Shown here one piece after another: positions 11,826-24,390 of a stretch of DNA of 64,000 bases; within the stretch, counting starts at the first letter, position 1; every line of letters begins with the position of its first letter. This DNA comes from Lenzites betulinus (Eukaryota; Basidiomycota; Agaricomycetes; Polyporales; Polyporaceae), in NCBI GenBank assembly GCA_022264855.1, contig JABYQU010000057.1:1-64000 (forward strand). Reading direction: 5' to 3'. The notes beneath the pieces are model-generated. The model did no database searches. It was not told the DNA's origin and worked only from the letters and a program-made list of their open reading frames with translations. The translations under genes and the position numbers were made by a program.

Positions 11826-13803
11826 ATGTCGGAGCTCACATTCGACACTCTTCTCGACGACGGGAACTTCCAAGGCTCGGAGAGAGCGCGCCAGGAAAAC
11901 CAGGTCATTCTTGATGAGCTCGAGCGCAAGAAGAAGGCGCGGAATCTGGCCGTGCCCACGGACGACAATAAAGTCAAGGCACGGCTGCGTGAAATTGGAG
12001 AGCCCATAACTCTCTTCGGAGAACGCGTATGTTGCATCTACTGGCGTCCATGCGCCTCGCTTAGCTCGTTATAGCCGCCAGACCGGAGAGATCGTCTCAT
12101 ATACGTCCTCTCGCAAATCAACACTGCACGCGGGGAAGATGGCATGCAAGTCGACGAAGAGAGCAGCGAGGAGAGTTCTGACGAAGAGGTGCGTGCTCAT
12201 ATTTGCTTGAAAAGCAAACTCACATCTGATGTACATAGGTCGAGGAGTTCTACTCGCCAGGCTCCCTGGAACTGCTGGAGGCACGGAGGTTCTTGGCGGA
12301 ATACTCTCTTCCCAGGTTGGATTTCCGCTACCGATAGGTGGACCCCCATGAATAGGTGCTTACTGCCTCCTCTTCCGTTTTTCTTGTTCCCATGTAGAGC
12401 TCAAAAACGAGTCGCTCAGCAGCGAACAGACAGCAGGATGCCACTCGGGCGCATCATCGACATCCGAAAGAAGGTATTCGCCGAAGTCAAGGTATGCCGA
12501 CCAATCCGTCATCACAACATGACACTAACACTCTTGTGCTTACAAGACCTTCGCGAATTTGGGCTCACAAATCGGGGACGAGCGACCAGTGTCACTAGTG
12601 AGGTTTTCGCCGAACAGCAAATTCCTGCTCACCGGCAGTTGGGCGGGTAACGTGAAACTATGGAACGTACCGGATTGCACACCTGTACGAACGTATCGAG
12701 GTATGCGTCCGTTCACAAGTCTCTATGAATGAACTTTAATATATGATATAGGACATACCGACCGTATCGGTGGAGTGGCATGGCACCCTCAAGCCACAAT
12801 ATCGTTAAGCGAAGATGTAGTCAATTTTGTAACTGGAGCAGCAGATCGCTCGCTCCATTTATGGTCCCTGAAGAGGTCAGTACTGGAAGCGTTGACCGAG
12901 CCTCGAGTTGACGTTGGCACAGTGAAACACCGTTAGCGACATTGAAGGGGCATGCTAACCGGATAGCGCGTGTTGCCTTCCACCCGTCCGGAAAATACGT
13001 CGCCAGTGCAAGCTTCGACACGTCTTGGCGGCTTTGGGACGTTGCAACGGCAAAAGAACTTCTTCTGCAGGAAGGGCACTCGAAAGAGGTTTTCTCGATA
13101 GATTTTCAGAACGACGGCGCGCTCTGTGCATCAGGGTAGGTAACTCCCCCTCGTCAGTCGTAGCTTTATGCTCATCGCGTGCTCAGTGGTCTAGATGCTA
13201 TCGGGCGTGTATGGGATTTGCGGTCGGGACGAACAGCGATGGTCTTGGACGGTCACGTCGAGGCCATCTTCGGTATCTCCTTTTCGCCAAATGGGTAGGT
13301 CTGCCTGTTCTTCGTCGCCTTCTGCACAGTCTCACTTTGCGTTCAGGTATCAAATCGCCACAGGCTCCGGCGATGACACCATCCGAATATGGGATATGCG
13401 CTCACTCAAAGCGTTATACACCATCCCCGCGCATCTATCCAACGTTTCCGACGTACGGTTCTTCTATGCAGATGACCTCCCACCCAATCACGCCGCCCCC
13501 ACCTCGACGCCAGACGCGGTCATGAACGGCACCGAAGAATCCGACCCAGACGTCAAACCCGCAGATATCGAGGAAGACAAGGCCCTGGAGGAATGGAAGT
13601 ACCGCTCAGGGCTATACCTTGCCAGCGGCGGCTATGACGGGCTCGTCAAGCTCTGGAGCGCTGACGACTGGCAGCTCCTCCGCACACTCCCGACAGACGG
13701 TGGGAAGGTCATGTCAGTCGACCTGTCGCAAGACGGACGGATGCTCGCGTCGGGGACGTACAACCGCAACTTCCAAATCTTCACGCCAGATGGTGGGGTA
13801 TAA
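11826..13803 (+). CDS. PRP4: U4/U6 snRNP splicing factor PRP4 (WD40)
   Basis: This is a component of the U4/U6.U5 tri-snRNP needed for spliceosome assembly. Exon 1 (11826-12026) encodes [19 protein letters not shown] and the splicing-factor motif [16 protein letters not shown]. Exon 2 (12075-12188) continues [15 protein letters not shown] and an acidic stretch. Later exons build seven WD40 blades: [94 protein letters not shown] and [18 protein letters not shown]. The stop is TAA at 13801-13803. An acidic insertion between the last blades ([20 protein letters not shown]) is a lineage feature. About ten short introns are all consistent with frame. It is convergent with the F-box-like gene and shares its promoter with the PMT gene. 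Confidence 0.95.
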
Positions 13804-13961
13804 CTTATAAGTGTGAGGGTGCGTGTTGTATAATTAGCTGCTCTGCTACAAAAATGTGGTCTTGCTTGTCCTTCGTCCGTGACCTACACAAGAACGGACC
13901 CTATTCCCGGGAACACGCCTCAAAGAAGGCTAGCAAATGTGCCTGGTACTCCTCATCTTCA

Positions 13962-15158
13962 TCATCTTGGATATGTCGAGTGCCGGCCTGGTGGGACGGG
14001 TAAGCATATTGGACGATGACAGACCACAAGCAGACTCACTGGGTCAACGACCTCCCAGAGTGTGTCCGAGCTCGATATATTGAGCCAGGGCACCCACATC
14101 GGCGGGGCGATCCTGCTTCCAAACTTCAAGGCCGCTGCGGAGTATTCAGGCGGCGTCAGAGCGAAGCGCGGCAGTTCCACTGGCGCAGTTGTCCCAACAA
14201 CCACCTGTGCCCCGCGCGGGACGAAGATCTCTTCGACGCGGCCGAGCTTCTCCTCAATATGCACGCACTTGGCCTCCGGGTACGGCAGCAGCATGCGCCG
14301 CACGCTGCACGTCTCGTCATGCGGCGCCTCCGACTCCCTCCTGCACGTGCAACGCGGATACCTGCTCATCCACACCCTGCGCACACTGTTCAGCTCGGGC
14401 AACGGCGGGTACAGCCCGCGGCTCTTCCCCGCCATCTCAGCGAGGAAGCTCGGATGGCCGAGCACGACGCGCCAGGACACGCGCTCGAGCGAACGCCACC
14501 ACCAGAACGCCTCGAGGAGCGCGGCGTACGCGACCGCGCTCAGCGGCTCGATCACCTCGTCCGCGTCGACGACGACCGCCGCGCAGCTCGGGACCGCGGC
14601 GAGCAGCTCGGCGAACCACCCCGAGAGGCGGTCACGCTTGCGCCGGGTGAGCCATTCGCGGTATTCAGGCTCGCGGCGTTCGGGGTGCGGGTAGGTGTAC
14701 CGCCCGAAAGGCTCCGCGAAGAGGTCGAAGTGCACGCCGTAGACTTCGTCCGGCCGTCCGGGGGACACTGCGTCCTTGAGCCAGCGGTCGCCGTCGTGCC
14801 ACGCTACGTACGATGCGTACGTGACGTCGAGGTACACAGTGGAGTTTCCGAATACACTCTCGAGGAGCTGTTCCGGACTTGCTGGAGGGGTTGTGGTTTC
14901 GGTGCGGCGGTGGTGCAGTGCTAGAGACTGCTGTCCAATGCTGGTATATGCGGCTACGTCCATCGAGCAGTGCGAGAGTACTCGGACGTGTCGCGTTGCC
15001 ACCCAGAGCGCGAGCCCCCTGAAGCGGCGGTTCACGAGCGATAAACTTGAGAACAGACTCCAGCGCGCGATGGGATCGAAGAGGGGTAGGGTGGACCACG
15101 CATGAAGGATGATTTCTCCAACAAGTTCTGTCGGCAGTTCTGTCGGCGCCATTCTCAT
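13962..15158 (-). CDS. F-box-like protein, paralogue 1 of 3
   Basis: A 398-residue open frame without introns. The N-terminus is F-box-like: LPTELVGEIILHAW, then FDPIARWSLFSSLSLVNRRF and RHVRVL, followed by AAYTSIGQQSLAL. The same pattern (PxE..x.IL..aW, RW.fF, RHV.v, Y..iGq) opens the two genes at 23021 and 24887, so the three form a family. Near residue 270 it has SRYPRCTCRRESEAPHDETC, a YPxCxC-x-H-x-C cluster also shared by all three. F-box proteins recruit substrates to SCF ubiquitin ligases; that role is inferred. Unlike its paralogues it has no confident upstream exon, so I start at ATG 15158 (an in-frame ATG follows two codons later). The C-terminal 30 residues are not conserved and the true end may involve an intron. 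Confidence 0.7.
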   Translation of the reverse strand: MRMAPTELPTELVGEIILHAWSTLPLFDPIARWSLFSSLSLVNRRFRGLALWVATRHVRVLSHCSMDVAAYTSIGQQSLALHHRRTETTTPPASPEQLLESVFGNSTVYLDVTYASYVAWHDGDRWLKDAVSPGRPDEVYGVHFDLFAEPFGRYTYPHPERREPEYREWLTRRKRDRLSGWFAELLAAVPSCAAVVVDADEVIEPLSAVAYAALLEAFWWWRSLERVSWRVVLGHPSFLAEMAGKSRGLYPPLPELNSVRRVWMSRYPRCTCRRESEAPHDETCSVRRMLLPYPEAKCVHIEEKLGRVEEIFVPRGAQVVVGTTAPVELPRFALTPPEYSAAALKFGSRIAPPMWVPWLNISSSDTLWEVVDPVSLLVVCHRPICLPVPPGRHSTYPR

Positions 15159-16205
15159 CAGTATCCGTCGAATTCGACCATAGATGCTGACATGAACAAC
15201 TTACCGTTCCCTCTACCAACCTTCTCATTGACACGGTGGTCTTCAACTCGTTTGCTCGGACTGGCCATAGCATCTTGAGTACCTTGCTTATCGGCTTGGT
15301 CTTGGTGCCGTGCTAGTAGTGCTAGTAGTGCTGGTGGCAGGCGCACCAGGCGCACTGGTCTGGCGTTAGTGATAATGGCGAGGCGACTTGTTCAAGTTGA
15401 TGTGTGCGAGCTCAGGCTTACCTGCGTTCTCCCCGCTGTCCAAATTCATTCCTACGGCACCAAAGTAAATCGTGCGTCGAGTCCCACACGAACCAACAGC
15501 GTCCAATGGTGTTGGGATTCTGGGGTGTAAGCAAGCGGGTTGAAGAATCAAGCGAGTGGTCTTGCCAGCAGAACGCCCGCCTTCGAAGATGATTGAGAAG
15601 GGCCTGCGCTCTGCGGTCCGGGCGAGCCTCTTATACCGCTCTATACATCAGGAACAATAGGTCACCGTAAAGGGGCATCCTTGTGTGAGGCCCCCGATCG
15701 CGCAGGGGCCAGGATAGCCGTTCAATAAGTCCTAACCGGTTCAGGAACTGCACTGACGCCACAGGAAGGTGCACCATCCCCGAGACTCCCTAAGAAGGCT
15801 TGTGGAATGTTGCCAATATTTGTGTTGGTGCATGTTCCGGGATGAAATAGTCGAGACAATGATCGAGGGCATAATACGACTGAACCGAGGAGTCCGATTA
15901 ACAATACCGGTCGTCCCGCACGGACAGATCCGTCTCAGGAGTGCTGCCGTGGCCGCCATGTTGGAACCTACTAATAATAAATGGCAACGATGCGTAGTAA
16001 TACAGTGATGAGAGGTCATAATCGTTACGACGACACTGCAAAGCGCGGAAGAAATATCACCGGGCCTCATTGGGAACGAGTATTTGCTACTCATAATAGC
16101 GGGTCCATGGCTACTTCTGGGAATGCCCGTCCCTGGCTTGTCTATCCACTATATCACACCGTTTCGTACCTACAAGTAAACAAAGCATAATATGAGTACT
16201 TCGCC
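15159..16205. other. intergenic; possible minus-strand exon remnants
   Basis: On the minus strand, 15435-15620 reads openly without a start codon and contains FEGGRSAGKTTRL, which fits a P-loop pattern (GxxxxGKT). A consensus donor (GTAAGCC) follows, and an exon at 15195-15365 could join in frame (VRLVRLPPALLALLARHQ) before a stop. No start or family is identified, so this may be a gene fragment. A GTGCTAGTA trinucleotide-type repeat lies at about 15308-15335. From 15720 to 16205 I see nothing. Confidence 0.3.
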
Positions 16206-19200
16206 TTAGAGTAACGTATGTTCAATGCGCACCTTCTGCATAAACCCAGACACCCGGCTGATGTCTATTACTTGTGACTCGCTCTCCATCGCGACGACCA
16301 GGTTCTCCAAGAGCTGCACAGCACGCAACCGGGCCTCAGCGCACTATCCATGAATACACCTTACAGCGCGTGCGTGGTGGTGGGCCCATACCGAGGCCTA
16401 CACCGCCAGCGGCCAGTCACCCACTCACCTCGTCAACCTTGTCGAGCGGCACTCCCGTACACAGCGCGACGATCTTCTTGCACTCATACTCCTTCTGCGC
16501 GCTTGCACCCTCCAAGGAGTGTAGCCGAGCCTCCATAAGTTGCTCCACGCGCGAGTACCACATCCTCAGCCTCCGCAGCCGGACGAGGTTTGCCACCGAG
16601 TCTCCTAAAGGGACTGTAGGGTCGACTTCCAAGTTTGCCGGGGTGTTCGCCCCGCCCCCGACGCCCGACATCGACGATGCCTGGCCGCGCGCTTGGAACG
16701 CAGGGCCAGCCGATGGCCCGGCGTCTGACCCGTCAAGTTCTGTCCGGCCCGTCCAGTCGAAGTTATCCTCCTCCGTAAGGGCCTTGCCGAGGTTGCGCAC
16801 ACGCTGCGTCGTCTGGTCGAGCTCGCCACAGCGCGCCTGCCATTGCTGGATCTGCTTGCGCTGCTCGGAGAGCTCGCGCGTCGCCGCGCGAAGGTGCGCT
16901 TGTGTCACGTCGAGCTGGTCTTGCTTCGTTTTCGCCTCGGCGGCGAATTCAGACCCAAGCCCTTGGATCATGCTACCAATGTCTACCATGCACTAAGCGG
17001 GCGTCTCCTCCAAAGTTCGCGTTGGTGCTTACCAGCTATAACGTCCTGACTCTTCTGAAGAGGGACGGAGGGGGCCGATCGCAGCGAAGAAAGAAGATCT
17101 TCTGGTCTTGTACTGCCGGCGAGTTCCTGGAAGACCCCGCAGTTGACCAGTCCATTCGATTCATTGTACAAGGTCAGTCGTGGACGTACCTCAGTCTCAA
17201 CGCCAAAATCCCCTGGCCTGAGTCCAAGCTTGTTCCCGAGTAGCCGATTTGCGCCGGCGTCCAGCAGTGCTCTTACCAAACCTCTGTTCCCCACCCTGGC
17301 GGTGATGTTCAGCGCAGTATCTCCATGCTCGTCTTGGACATCGATGATGGACCGAAAGTCAGCCTTCTCGTTATTCACGATCCACAGGTTGATCTGGTCT
17401 AGATAGTACCGTGCGGCGGTCGCGCGGCCTTTGACGCCTGCTGAAGCGGCGATATGGTGGAAGACAGTCCGCCGCGCTGTATCGAGAGTCCGGATGCTTG
17501 CATACAGTGACGCCACAAGAGTGTGGAAAGATTGCGTGTCGAAGCAGTGTGTTGCGAGGCATGCCCGCATCAGCGGCGTTTCCCCGCTGTAGTTGCCACG
17601 ATGCACGTCCGCCCCCGCGGCGATGAGGGCTGTCACGATCGTGTGCCGTGCCGTGCTAGCTGCAAGGTGCAATGCTGTATGCCCCTGCTCATCCAAGACA
17701 AGATCGATGTCGGAAGCCAGCGCCGGATTGTCTGGAGGAATTTCTCGAATCATGTCCAGCACGGGTTGCGGATCATCGCGTGTGCATATCGCTAGGACGA
17801 TTGAAGCACGTCGTGTATCGCGTGCTGGTGCGTTAGGATCTGTGGTGCGGGAGATGGACGGTTTGGACGCGAAACGGATATTGTACTGCGGGGAACCGGG
17901 TTTGCTGTCTGGAGCCTTCCCATTGAGAGCAGTTGCTGGTGGACTGGACGCCCCGGAAAGACCATTGGCAGTGGAATTTAGCGGTGATGGATGATGTAAC
18001 CCGGTGGTAGTGGGAGGTGGCATACTTGCGTGAGGTTGTACAGTCAGAGGGTCGGGGGAGGCGCGTCCGATCCCCTCAGGCAAGATAGGCGGTTCAGTTC
18101 GAGCTCGTTTGGAAGGAGAGGGACCCCCGTCTGATTGCGGGGCAGCTGAAGCTGGCCTGGAGCGGTCAAGTGTCTGGATATCCGGTGACGCGGCGAGGGT
18201 GGGGGGTGCAGTTTGCGACGCTGTTGTGAATGCCAGGAAATGAGAATCGGGATCCAGCTGTGAATGTGAGCGCTTGAGCGGATGGCTCAGGGGCGGAGGT
18301 GTAGGGGATATAGGCCCAATGGACGGAAAGCCAGCGGGGTAACCGGCTGTAAAAGCGGGCTGAGTGAAGTACTATCACACCATAACGCGGGGGCGTACTG
18401 GAAGTAGAGGGCGTGAAAAGACCCTGTGCACGTCCCTGATTGAGAAGACGAAGTGCTGAACCGGGCATGATAGGTGGGGGTGCTAGACCTCCATACGTAC
18501 GCATTCAAATGCATAGATCAGGACGTGTTTAAGATGTTTCATGGGAGGGCCCGTACCAGGTACATTGCTTAATGAAGCGGGTAGGGTGCCCATCGGGTTC
18601 GCATTGGGAACAAAATCAAACAGCGGCGCGAGTAGCGGCGCCACGCCGTACTGGAGGGCAATGTCGCGGCCACGCTCAAGTGGTATCCTGTGAGAAGGCG
18701 TTCAGTGTCGGGAAGTCAAATGCCTTCATGATCGGATCATCATCCACAGTTGACCGCGCGCGACGCGCCGCCCAGTCCCCGCATCCGTGCAGCACACTCA
18801 GGCGGGACTCAGTATGCAAAGGGGAAGACAACATTCGGCAGAAGCGCGACACTTATGCACACCTGCATCACGCGAGAGGAAGCTCCTGAATCGAGCATAA
18901 GCAAACCTCAAAAGGTCATCACGTAACTTACCCCAGCCAGAGCCCGTATATGTCAAGCATACGCGCCTCGGCTGGTACCAGTGACAAGCAACTGTCATCT
19001 TCGAACAACGGTCGCGAGTACATCCCGATGCTGAGGCCGTCCGCTCGTCTTGAGCATGCATGCTCAACAGGGTGGCTTCGGAATGTGTCGGGCAGTCAAG
19101 GGGGCCTACGGCAGCAGACCCAGTGTGGATAAACTTACCAAGTCCCCTGATACTTCCCGTAGCCACCCTGGACGATCTCATGCTTGCCTGGAAGGATCTC

Positions 19201-19474
19201 CTTTTCGAGGATCTTGGTACGGCGCCCTTTGTCGACGCCCGCGACTTTGAGGATCTGTGTCGCGTTCACATAGGAGTCTGCGCGTCTTCTCATCACCGCG
19301 ATGCCGCGGACCATGCATTCGTACACCTGTGTGCATTACGCGTGTCTTAGCTGGCTATATGCGCCCATCTCTATCCACTAAACCAACCTGAACCGAGGAG
19401 TAAACAGCATTGTATATCTTGACCGGGGGCTGCTGGGCAGGCGCCCGAGAGGCAGTCTGTGTCGCCGCGCTCAT
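16206..19474 (-). CDS. APSES/ankyrin MBF transcription factor (Mbp1/Swi4/Res type)
   Basis: This is the DNA-binding subunit of the MBF/SBF-type G1/S transcription complex. The ATG at 19474 opens [15 protein letters not shown], followed by [11 protein letters not shown]. After introns comes the APSES (KilA-N) fold: [49 protein letters not shown]. The next exons give [20 protein letters not shown], then a Ser/Pro-rich linker with a basic patch ([14 protein letters not shown]). Ankyrin repeats follow ([53 protein letters not shown]), then a coiled-coil/heterodimerisation C-terminus ([20 protein letters not shown]). The last exon reads [15 protein letters not shown] and ends at TAA 16208-16206. 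Domain order and length match Mbp1/Res1/Res2. It is divergently paired with MVP1. The assignment between Mbp1 and Swi4 orthologues is left open. Confidence 0.93.
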
Positions 19475-19844
19475 GGGGGAGAGGGAGTACAAGGGCAGAG
19501 AGAAGCGGCGGGGGCGGAGGGCAGAGTCTCACGACGCGCCGAGACGCGCTCACAGGCGTGTGGTCGGAGCTCCAATCCGCCGGCCCTCTCCCCGTCACCA
19601 CCGCGATCCTGTGACCGCGTCTCACGGCGCCACAGTCACGGTCACCGCGTCACACCATGACCGCGCGGCTCAAGCGCTCGCTGCGTCCCGGCGACGCAGT
19701 TCACGTCGTCCTCATCGTCTCTGACCGCGTCCTCATCGACTACCACGGTGCCACCTCTTTGTATGCTGCGCACTCCGTCGACAGCTACGCACCTTGCCTG
19801 ACTCACGACTTTGACGAAACTATCCGCGTAATCCTGTTCTCACC
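19475..19844. promoter_or_regulatory. bidirectional promoter, MBF gene / MVP1
   Basis: A 370-bp divergent spacer. It contains several ACGCGNC-like and GACCGCG clusters (19552-19680), close to the ACGCGT-type MCB elements used by MBF, but no perfect ACGCGT palindrome was seen. Autoregulation is only a suggestion. Confidence 0.4.
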
Positions 19845-22549
19845 ATGTTCAATGCTCCCCGTCCCGTGCAGCCGTACGGAGGCTCCTCGCAGTTTGGCGC
19901 GAGCTTCATGAACACAGAGAACCCACTGCTGAGCTCTGTGTACGACGATGGTGTGGACCCGTGGAGTGCGGCACCCAGTCCAGCTCCGCCGGCGATCCCC
20001 TCGTTTGCCCCGTCGTCGGCAAATGGCTTCAGCTCCGTGATAGGTATGCTAAAGGAATAAATGTGCATCTTTCTCCCTATTTACCGCGCACAGGCGAGGC
20101 TACTGTACCCCTCATATACCACCGAGCATGGTCAGCGGTCGACCCCAGTAACACGGGCGAAACCTCCGTCAACGCCCTCTCGCGCGCGTTAGGCACTTCA
20201 TCGCTTCCAGCATCGACGGTAGACAGGGTAGGTGCAGATGCTTCAACAAAGTTACTTCGTCTCATCACAAATGTGCAGATTGTGAGTTTAGTCAGTTCTC
20301 GACCCCGTGTGTCGCGCCTCGAGTTCTTCGTTGCCCTCGCCCTTGCTGCGCTTGCTCAGGCTGGGAAAGGTACTGTGGTCAACCGCGAGCACCGCGCGTT
20401 AATAACTAAGCTCCCACAACTAGATCTCAGCGTGGAGCGCGTTGCCGCACTTGCGCAGCAGAATAGCCTCCCGGAGCCTACTCTCGACGTCGATTCGATA
20501 GCCCCCTCCTCCAACTTTCACGACATAATGCGCCTCCCACCTCCGACTCGCGGATATTCTGCTGCTGATGATCCCTGGAACGCGTCTAAGTTTACGACAC
20601 CAAGTGCCGCCCCTAAGACGGTTGTGCAAAGCAGCATCAATAATGGTGCGCCGTCTAGCATATCGGGAACCGGGCTCCCGCGGGAATGGTGGAAGAAGCA
20701 AGAGACGATATTTGTCAATGTCCTGGGTCACCAAGGGTTCGTCCTCAACAGATACCTCGTGTACGAGGTTTCCAGCGACGTCAGTTCGGATACACGCGTT
20801 CTTTTAATGTCCAGCTAACAAGGTCTTTTCAGCGCGGACCCCCTGTGCCTAGACGATACTCCGAATTCGTGTTTTTGTGGGACGTTCTTGTCAAACGCTA
20901 TCCATTCCGACTTATACCTGCGTTGCCGCCAAAGCGCATAGGCGGTGAGTGGTAAAACGAACGCAAACAACTACATGCTGATACGGTCTATAGCTGACGA
21001 AGGCTTCCTCGAACAAAGGCGGTGCGTGGAAGCCTGGTTCATGCCCCTCTCGTGTGATTGATTGACGTCCATCATACTATAGACGAGGTCTCGTGCGCTT
21101 TATCAACTTCGTAGTGTAAGCGATCTTCATGCATATATTGGAGCCGTTGCGGCTGATTGACGAATATGTAGGAATCACCCTGTCGTCAAGGACGATGGTG
21201 TCCTTGCATCTTTCCTCACAGAGCCCTCATTCGAGGAATGGCGCAAACATACGTCCATCCTTTACGACGAAGAGTCTGCAAGCAAACGTGTAGATCGTGT
21301 AGAGGAGATGAGCATCCCCAGTGATCTAGATGACAAACTTGCGTACGTGCTTTCCACCCTCTCGTCTCCTGCCCTTTGAGAATTTCGCATGGGTTGGAGC
21401 GTGTTTGGCCCGTACAGCGACGGATTATGAATACTGATTATTCAACAGCGTTGTGCGCGGAAAGATCAGCTTCCTCATCGAACACTGGCAACGCATATGT
21501 CTGCTTACAGAGCGGATCGTCAGGCGTCGAGAGGCAGCAGCGGTACGGCTCACTCCAGTCATGCGGCCAAGCTTCTTGCCGACTCACTTGCCTTCGTTCT
21601 CGCTCGCTGCTTCCCTCTCAACCTCGGCCCTATCACCCTCTGGCTCTTCACGCTGGTCCTCTCACTCCGCTCCGGCCTCCGTTGCATCGTCTGCATCATC
21701 GGATCGCGAATCTACATCCTCAATTTTCTCCGGACTCGCCGGTTCTGCGCGGCGAACAACCACTTTGGATGGACAGGCCGATTTGTCGCGTTTAACGAAC
21801 ACCATGAAGAGCCTCGTTGAGGTGAACGAGCGTTGCTGGCGTGGTGAAGACTGCGAACTTTGCGCAGGTGTCCGCCAGGGCCTAGGCCACGTGTCTACCC
21901 ATACCCAACGCCAGGCTGACACACTGGAACATCGGGTGGGTGTTCCATTCAGTTGGTGAATGTATCATGGGTGTATGCTCAACAATATGCCGTAGTCACG
22001 GACCATGCTGTACTCTACACTGGAAGCGCTGAAGGTACGCACACTTGTTCACCGTTGTATTCCATCACGCACCAACATATATGTCCACACTCAGGCTCAA
22101 CGCGACTTGTACATTGCAACCCGCGACCTGTTCATTCGTCACGATCGGCTTTCGCCCGATCAAGTGGATCGTCTCCGTAAACGCGTTGAAACCACCGGTC
22201 ACAAGCTGGAGACTATCAGACAGGCGCAGAAGGAGGGCTGGGAGCATGAGGCGGACAAGCTCACCGTAGCGATCGAGAAGGACCAGGCTTCTATTGCCGC
22301 CTTCCTCGCACGACGCGTCTTCATCCGTGCCTGGTAGGCTTATTTCCATCCTCGAGCGGGGGGCGAGTCCTGACACATCGATTTCGCAGCATGTGGCACG
22401 AGCTACGTGTCGTGCTGCACAATCGGGAGAACACCTTGCTCACACAAGCTGTGCAGGCGTTTGCGCGCGAGGAGCACGACTTCTCCGAATCCTCTGTCGC
22501 TACCTGGACTTCGCTCGTGGAGGCCGTCTCGGGCATGCCACTGGAGTAA
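19845..22549 (+). CDS. MVP1: sorting nexin MVP1 (SNX8-like, PX-BAR)
   Basis: This endosomal sorting nexin supports endosome-to-Golgi and vacuolar protein sorting. The ATG at 19845 opens [17 protein letters not shown] with a Pro-rich leader. An EH-like helical segment follows ([35 protein letters not shown]). The PX domain begins at [20 protein letters not shown] and continues through [19 protein letters not shown] and [11 protein letters not shown]. The next exons are short ([10 protein letters not shown] is about 28 nt) and lead to [16 protein letters not shown] and [16 protein letters not shown]-like helical C-terminus ([36 protein letters not shown]) ends at TAA 22547-22549. Introns are short and in frame. 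This gene and VPS5 are both PX-BAR nexins in the window, but of different families. Confidence 0.93.
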
Positions 22550-22978
22550 GCTGCTCTGGGACAATGCAGGAGGAGGCACCGTGGACACGTTTTCGTAACT
22601 ATTGAGGATCTATTCATCGGAATAATCAGATACCCTGTTTCTTGTCCTTTATCCTCAGACATGTCACACAAGTCATGCATGTATCGCCGTGAAGACATTA
22701 TAGTTCGCAGCACTTCGTTTGGATGTCGAGGTGAGTGCGACCCTGCTTGGCCTTCAATTACGCTTCACTCTTTGTGGCGTCCATTACTATGGCAACCAGT
22801 ATGGGTACTGCTGCGAAAGGTGTGTTGTGAGTGCCGCTGCGTGCTATGCCCAACAAAACGCCCTATGCAGCAGGCTCAAGCGGGCAGCGTATATATGGTC
22901 AACGGGTGAGTACATACGATCCCGACTTCCACACCAGATTCTTACGCCACTCACTTACAGCCAATTGCAACGATCCCC

Positions 22979-24390
22979 ATGACCAAAAGATCACGCTATA
23001 TTCTGAGTTTACGGTTCGGTATGAAGAGCCGTAATAAGAAGCAGACCGCAAAGTCAGAGCTGCGCGAAGGTGACGACACAATTACGCATCCGTTTACAGT
23101 GTCATAAACTAATATTCCACAGTGACTACTGCCTGTCGAATCCAGAGCGCAAGTTCCCCAATTCTCCCTCGCCCTCGCCCGATCCCAATCGAGATCGTCG
23201 AAATGATACTCGAGGAGGCGTGGTTGTCTGTACCGCTTCCGGATCCTGCTGCTCGCTGGGCGTTCTTCCGCAAGGCCTCCTTCGTGAACAACCAGTGGCA
23301 CGAAGCCATGCTACGCATGGCAGTGCGCCACGTTAGGATATGTCTGCGTTCCAACGAAGATCTGGCAGGCTACCTCACGGTCGGACGTCAATGCATGCAG
23401 CGCGAAGCCCTGCACCCTGGGTTCATCCCAGCCTCCACGAGCGTCGACGACAGGTCAATTGAGAACACACCTTCAACTTCCCTGGCAATACCTGATCAAC
23501 GCCTTCTTTGCGCCGTGTTCCGTCGTTCATCTTGGAGTCTGTACGTCCCGTACTCTCCAGAGCTCCCTGCCTCTACAAATAGGCGCCTTTTCCCGGAGCA
23601 AGACATCCTACAGCTAGACAGAGCTGGTAGCATCCTCCGGTCCGAGTGGGCGCCGAACAGTATATCGTATCTCCCGATTCTCCGACGCATCGTTCCGGAT
23701 TGCAAAAAGATAACAATTCACACCAGGCCTGCGGCAGGCCTCAGCGCAGGGCTATCCCGCATAGTTCTTGGCTTCATCGCCTCCCTACCATCAGTCACCC
23801 ACCTCGACTTCGACACTACCTTTGAGCCTTCCGACACGCGCGGTAGGCCGCGCGACGAGACTCTCTTCCCCTGGGAACGCGTTCCATCCCCTCTCCCGTC
23901 CCTCCCCAGAGTCCACTACCTGCGCTTCAAGGAATATCCCAACTGCACATGTCAGAAGCTCGACCTCGGCTTTGGACACGCTGAGTCCTACTGCTTCGCG
24001 TACCAGCTGACGTCCGCATTCCCGAGCGTCGTACACCTCCACATCGATACGCCGATGATCCTGAAGCATGTCAAACCACCCCCGCGGCTGCATACGCTTA
24101 CCCTGGAGGTGCCGAGGGCGAGGCGCACGAATCCCACGGGCCTTGAGTCGGTGATGGAATACAACCTTGCCGCGGCGCTCAACCGCGGACTACTCGAGGC
24201 TTCATTGGCGACTGGAAGACAGTGCAAGGCTGTGTTCAAGATGTCGACGGGCGATCCTGCGGGGTGGAGCCACGTTGTGGCCGCGTGCAGGCAGCATGGT
24301 GTGACCCTAGTCCGCCAACCACGATCCTCCGAAGCCCGAAGCGATGAAGGAGCTGTTTGTCGGACGGTGTACATAGTAATCAGCGATTGA
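22979..24390 (+). CDS. F-box-like protein, paralogue 2 of 3
   Basis: Exon 1 (ATG 22979, or in-frame ATG 23021, to 23069) is basic (KSRNKKQTAKSELRE). It joins across intron 23070-23122 to the long exon 23123-24390, whose apparent GTG start is only a splice junction. The F-box-like N-terminus is RPIPIEIVEMILEEAWLSVP, then RWAFFRKASFVNNQW, AVRHVRICLRSNEDLAGYL and VGRQCMQ. Leucine-rich-like positions follow (FIASLPSVTHLDFDTTF). The shared cysteine cluster is RFKEYPNCTCQKLDLGFGH with a downstream Cys. The C-terminus (GDPAGWSHVVAACRQHGVTL) matches that of the next gene, so the two are tandem duplicates. An SCF substrate-adaptor role is inferred from the N-terminus only. The upstream spacer (22550-22978) holds no other clear gene. 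Confidence 0.72.

Noticed and set aside
14016..14924. 302-codon plus-strand open frame
   Set aside because: It lies antisense to the F-box-like gene and has no conserved motif; it arises from GC-rich codons.
23122..23124. GTG as start codon of F-box-like paralogue 2
   Set aside because: It is created by a splice acceptor (CCACAG); an upstream exon with ATG joins in frame and matches the layout of paralogue 3.
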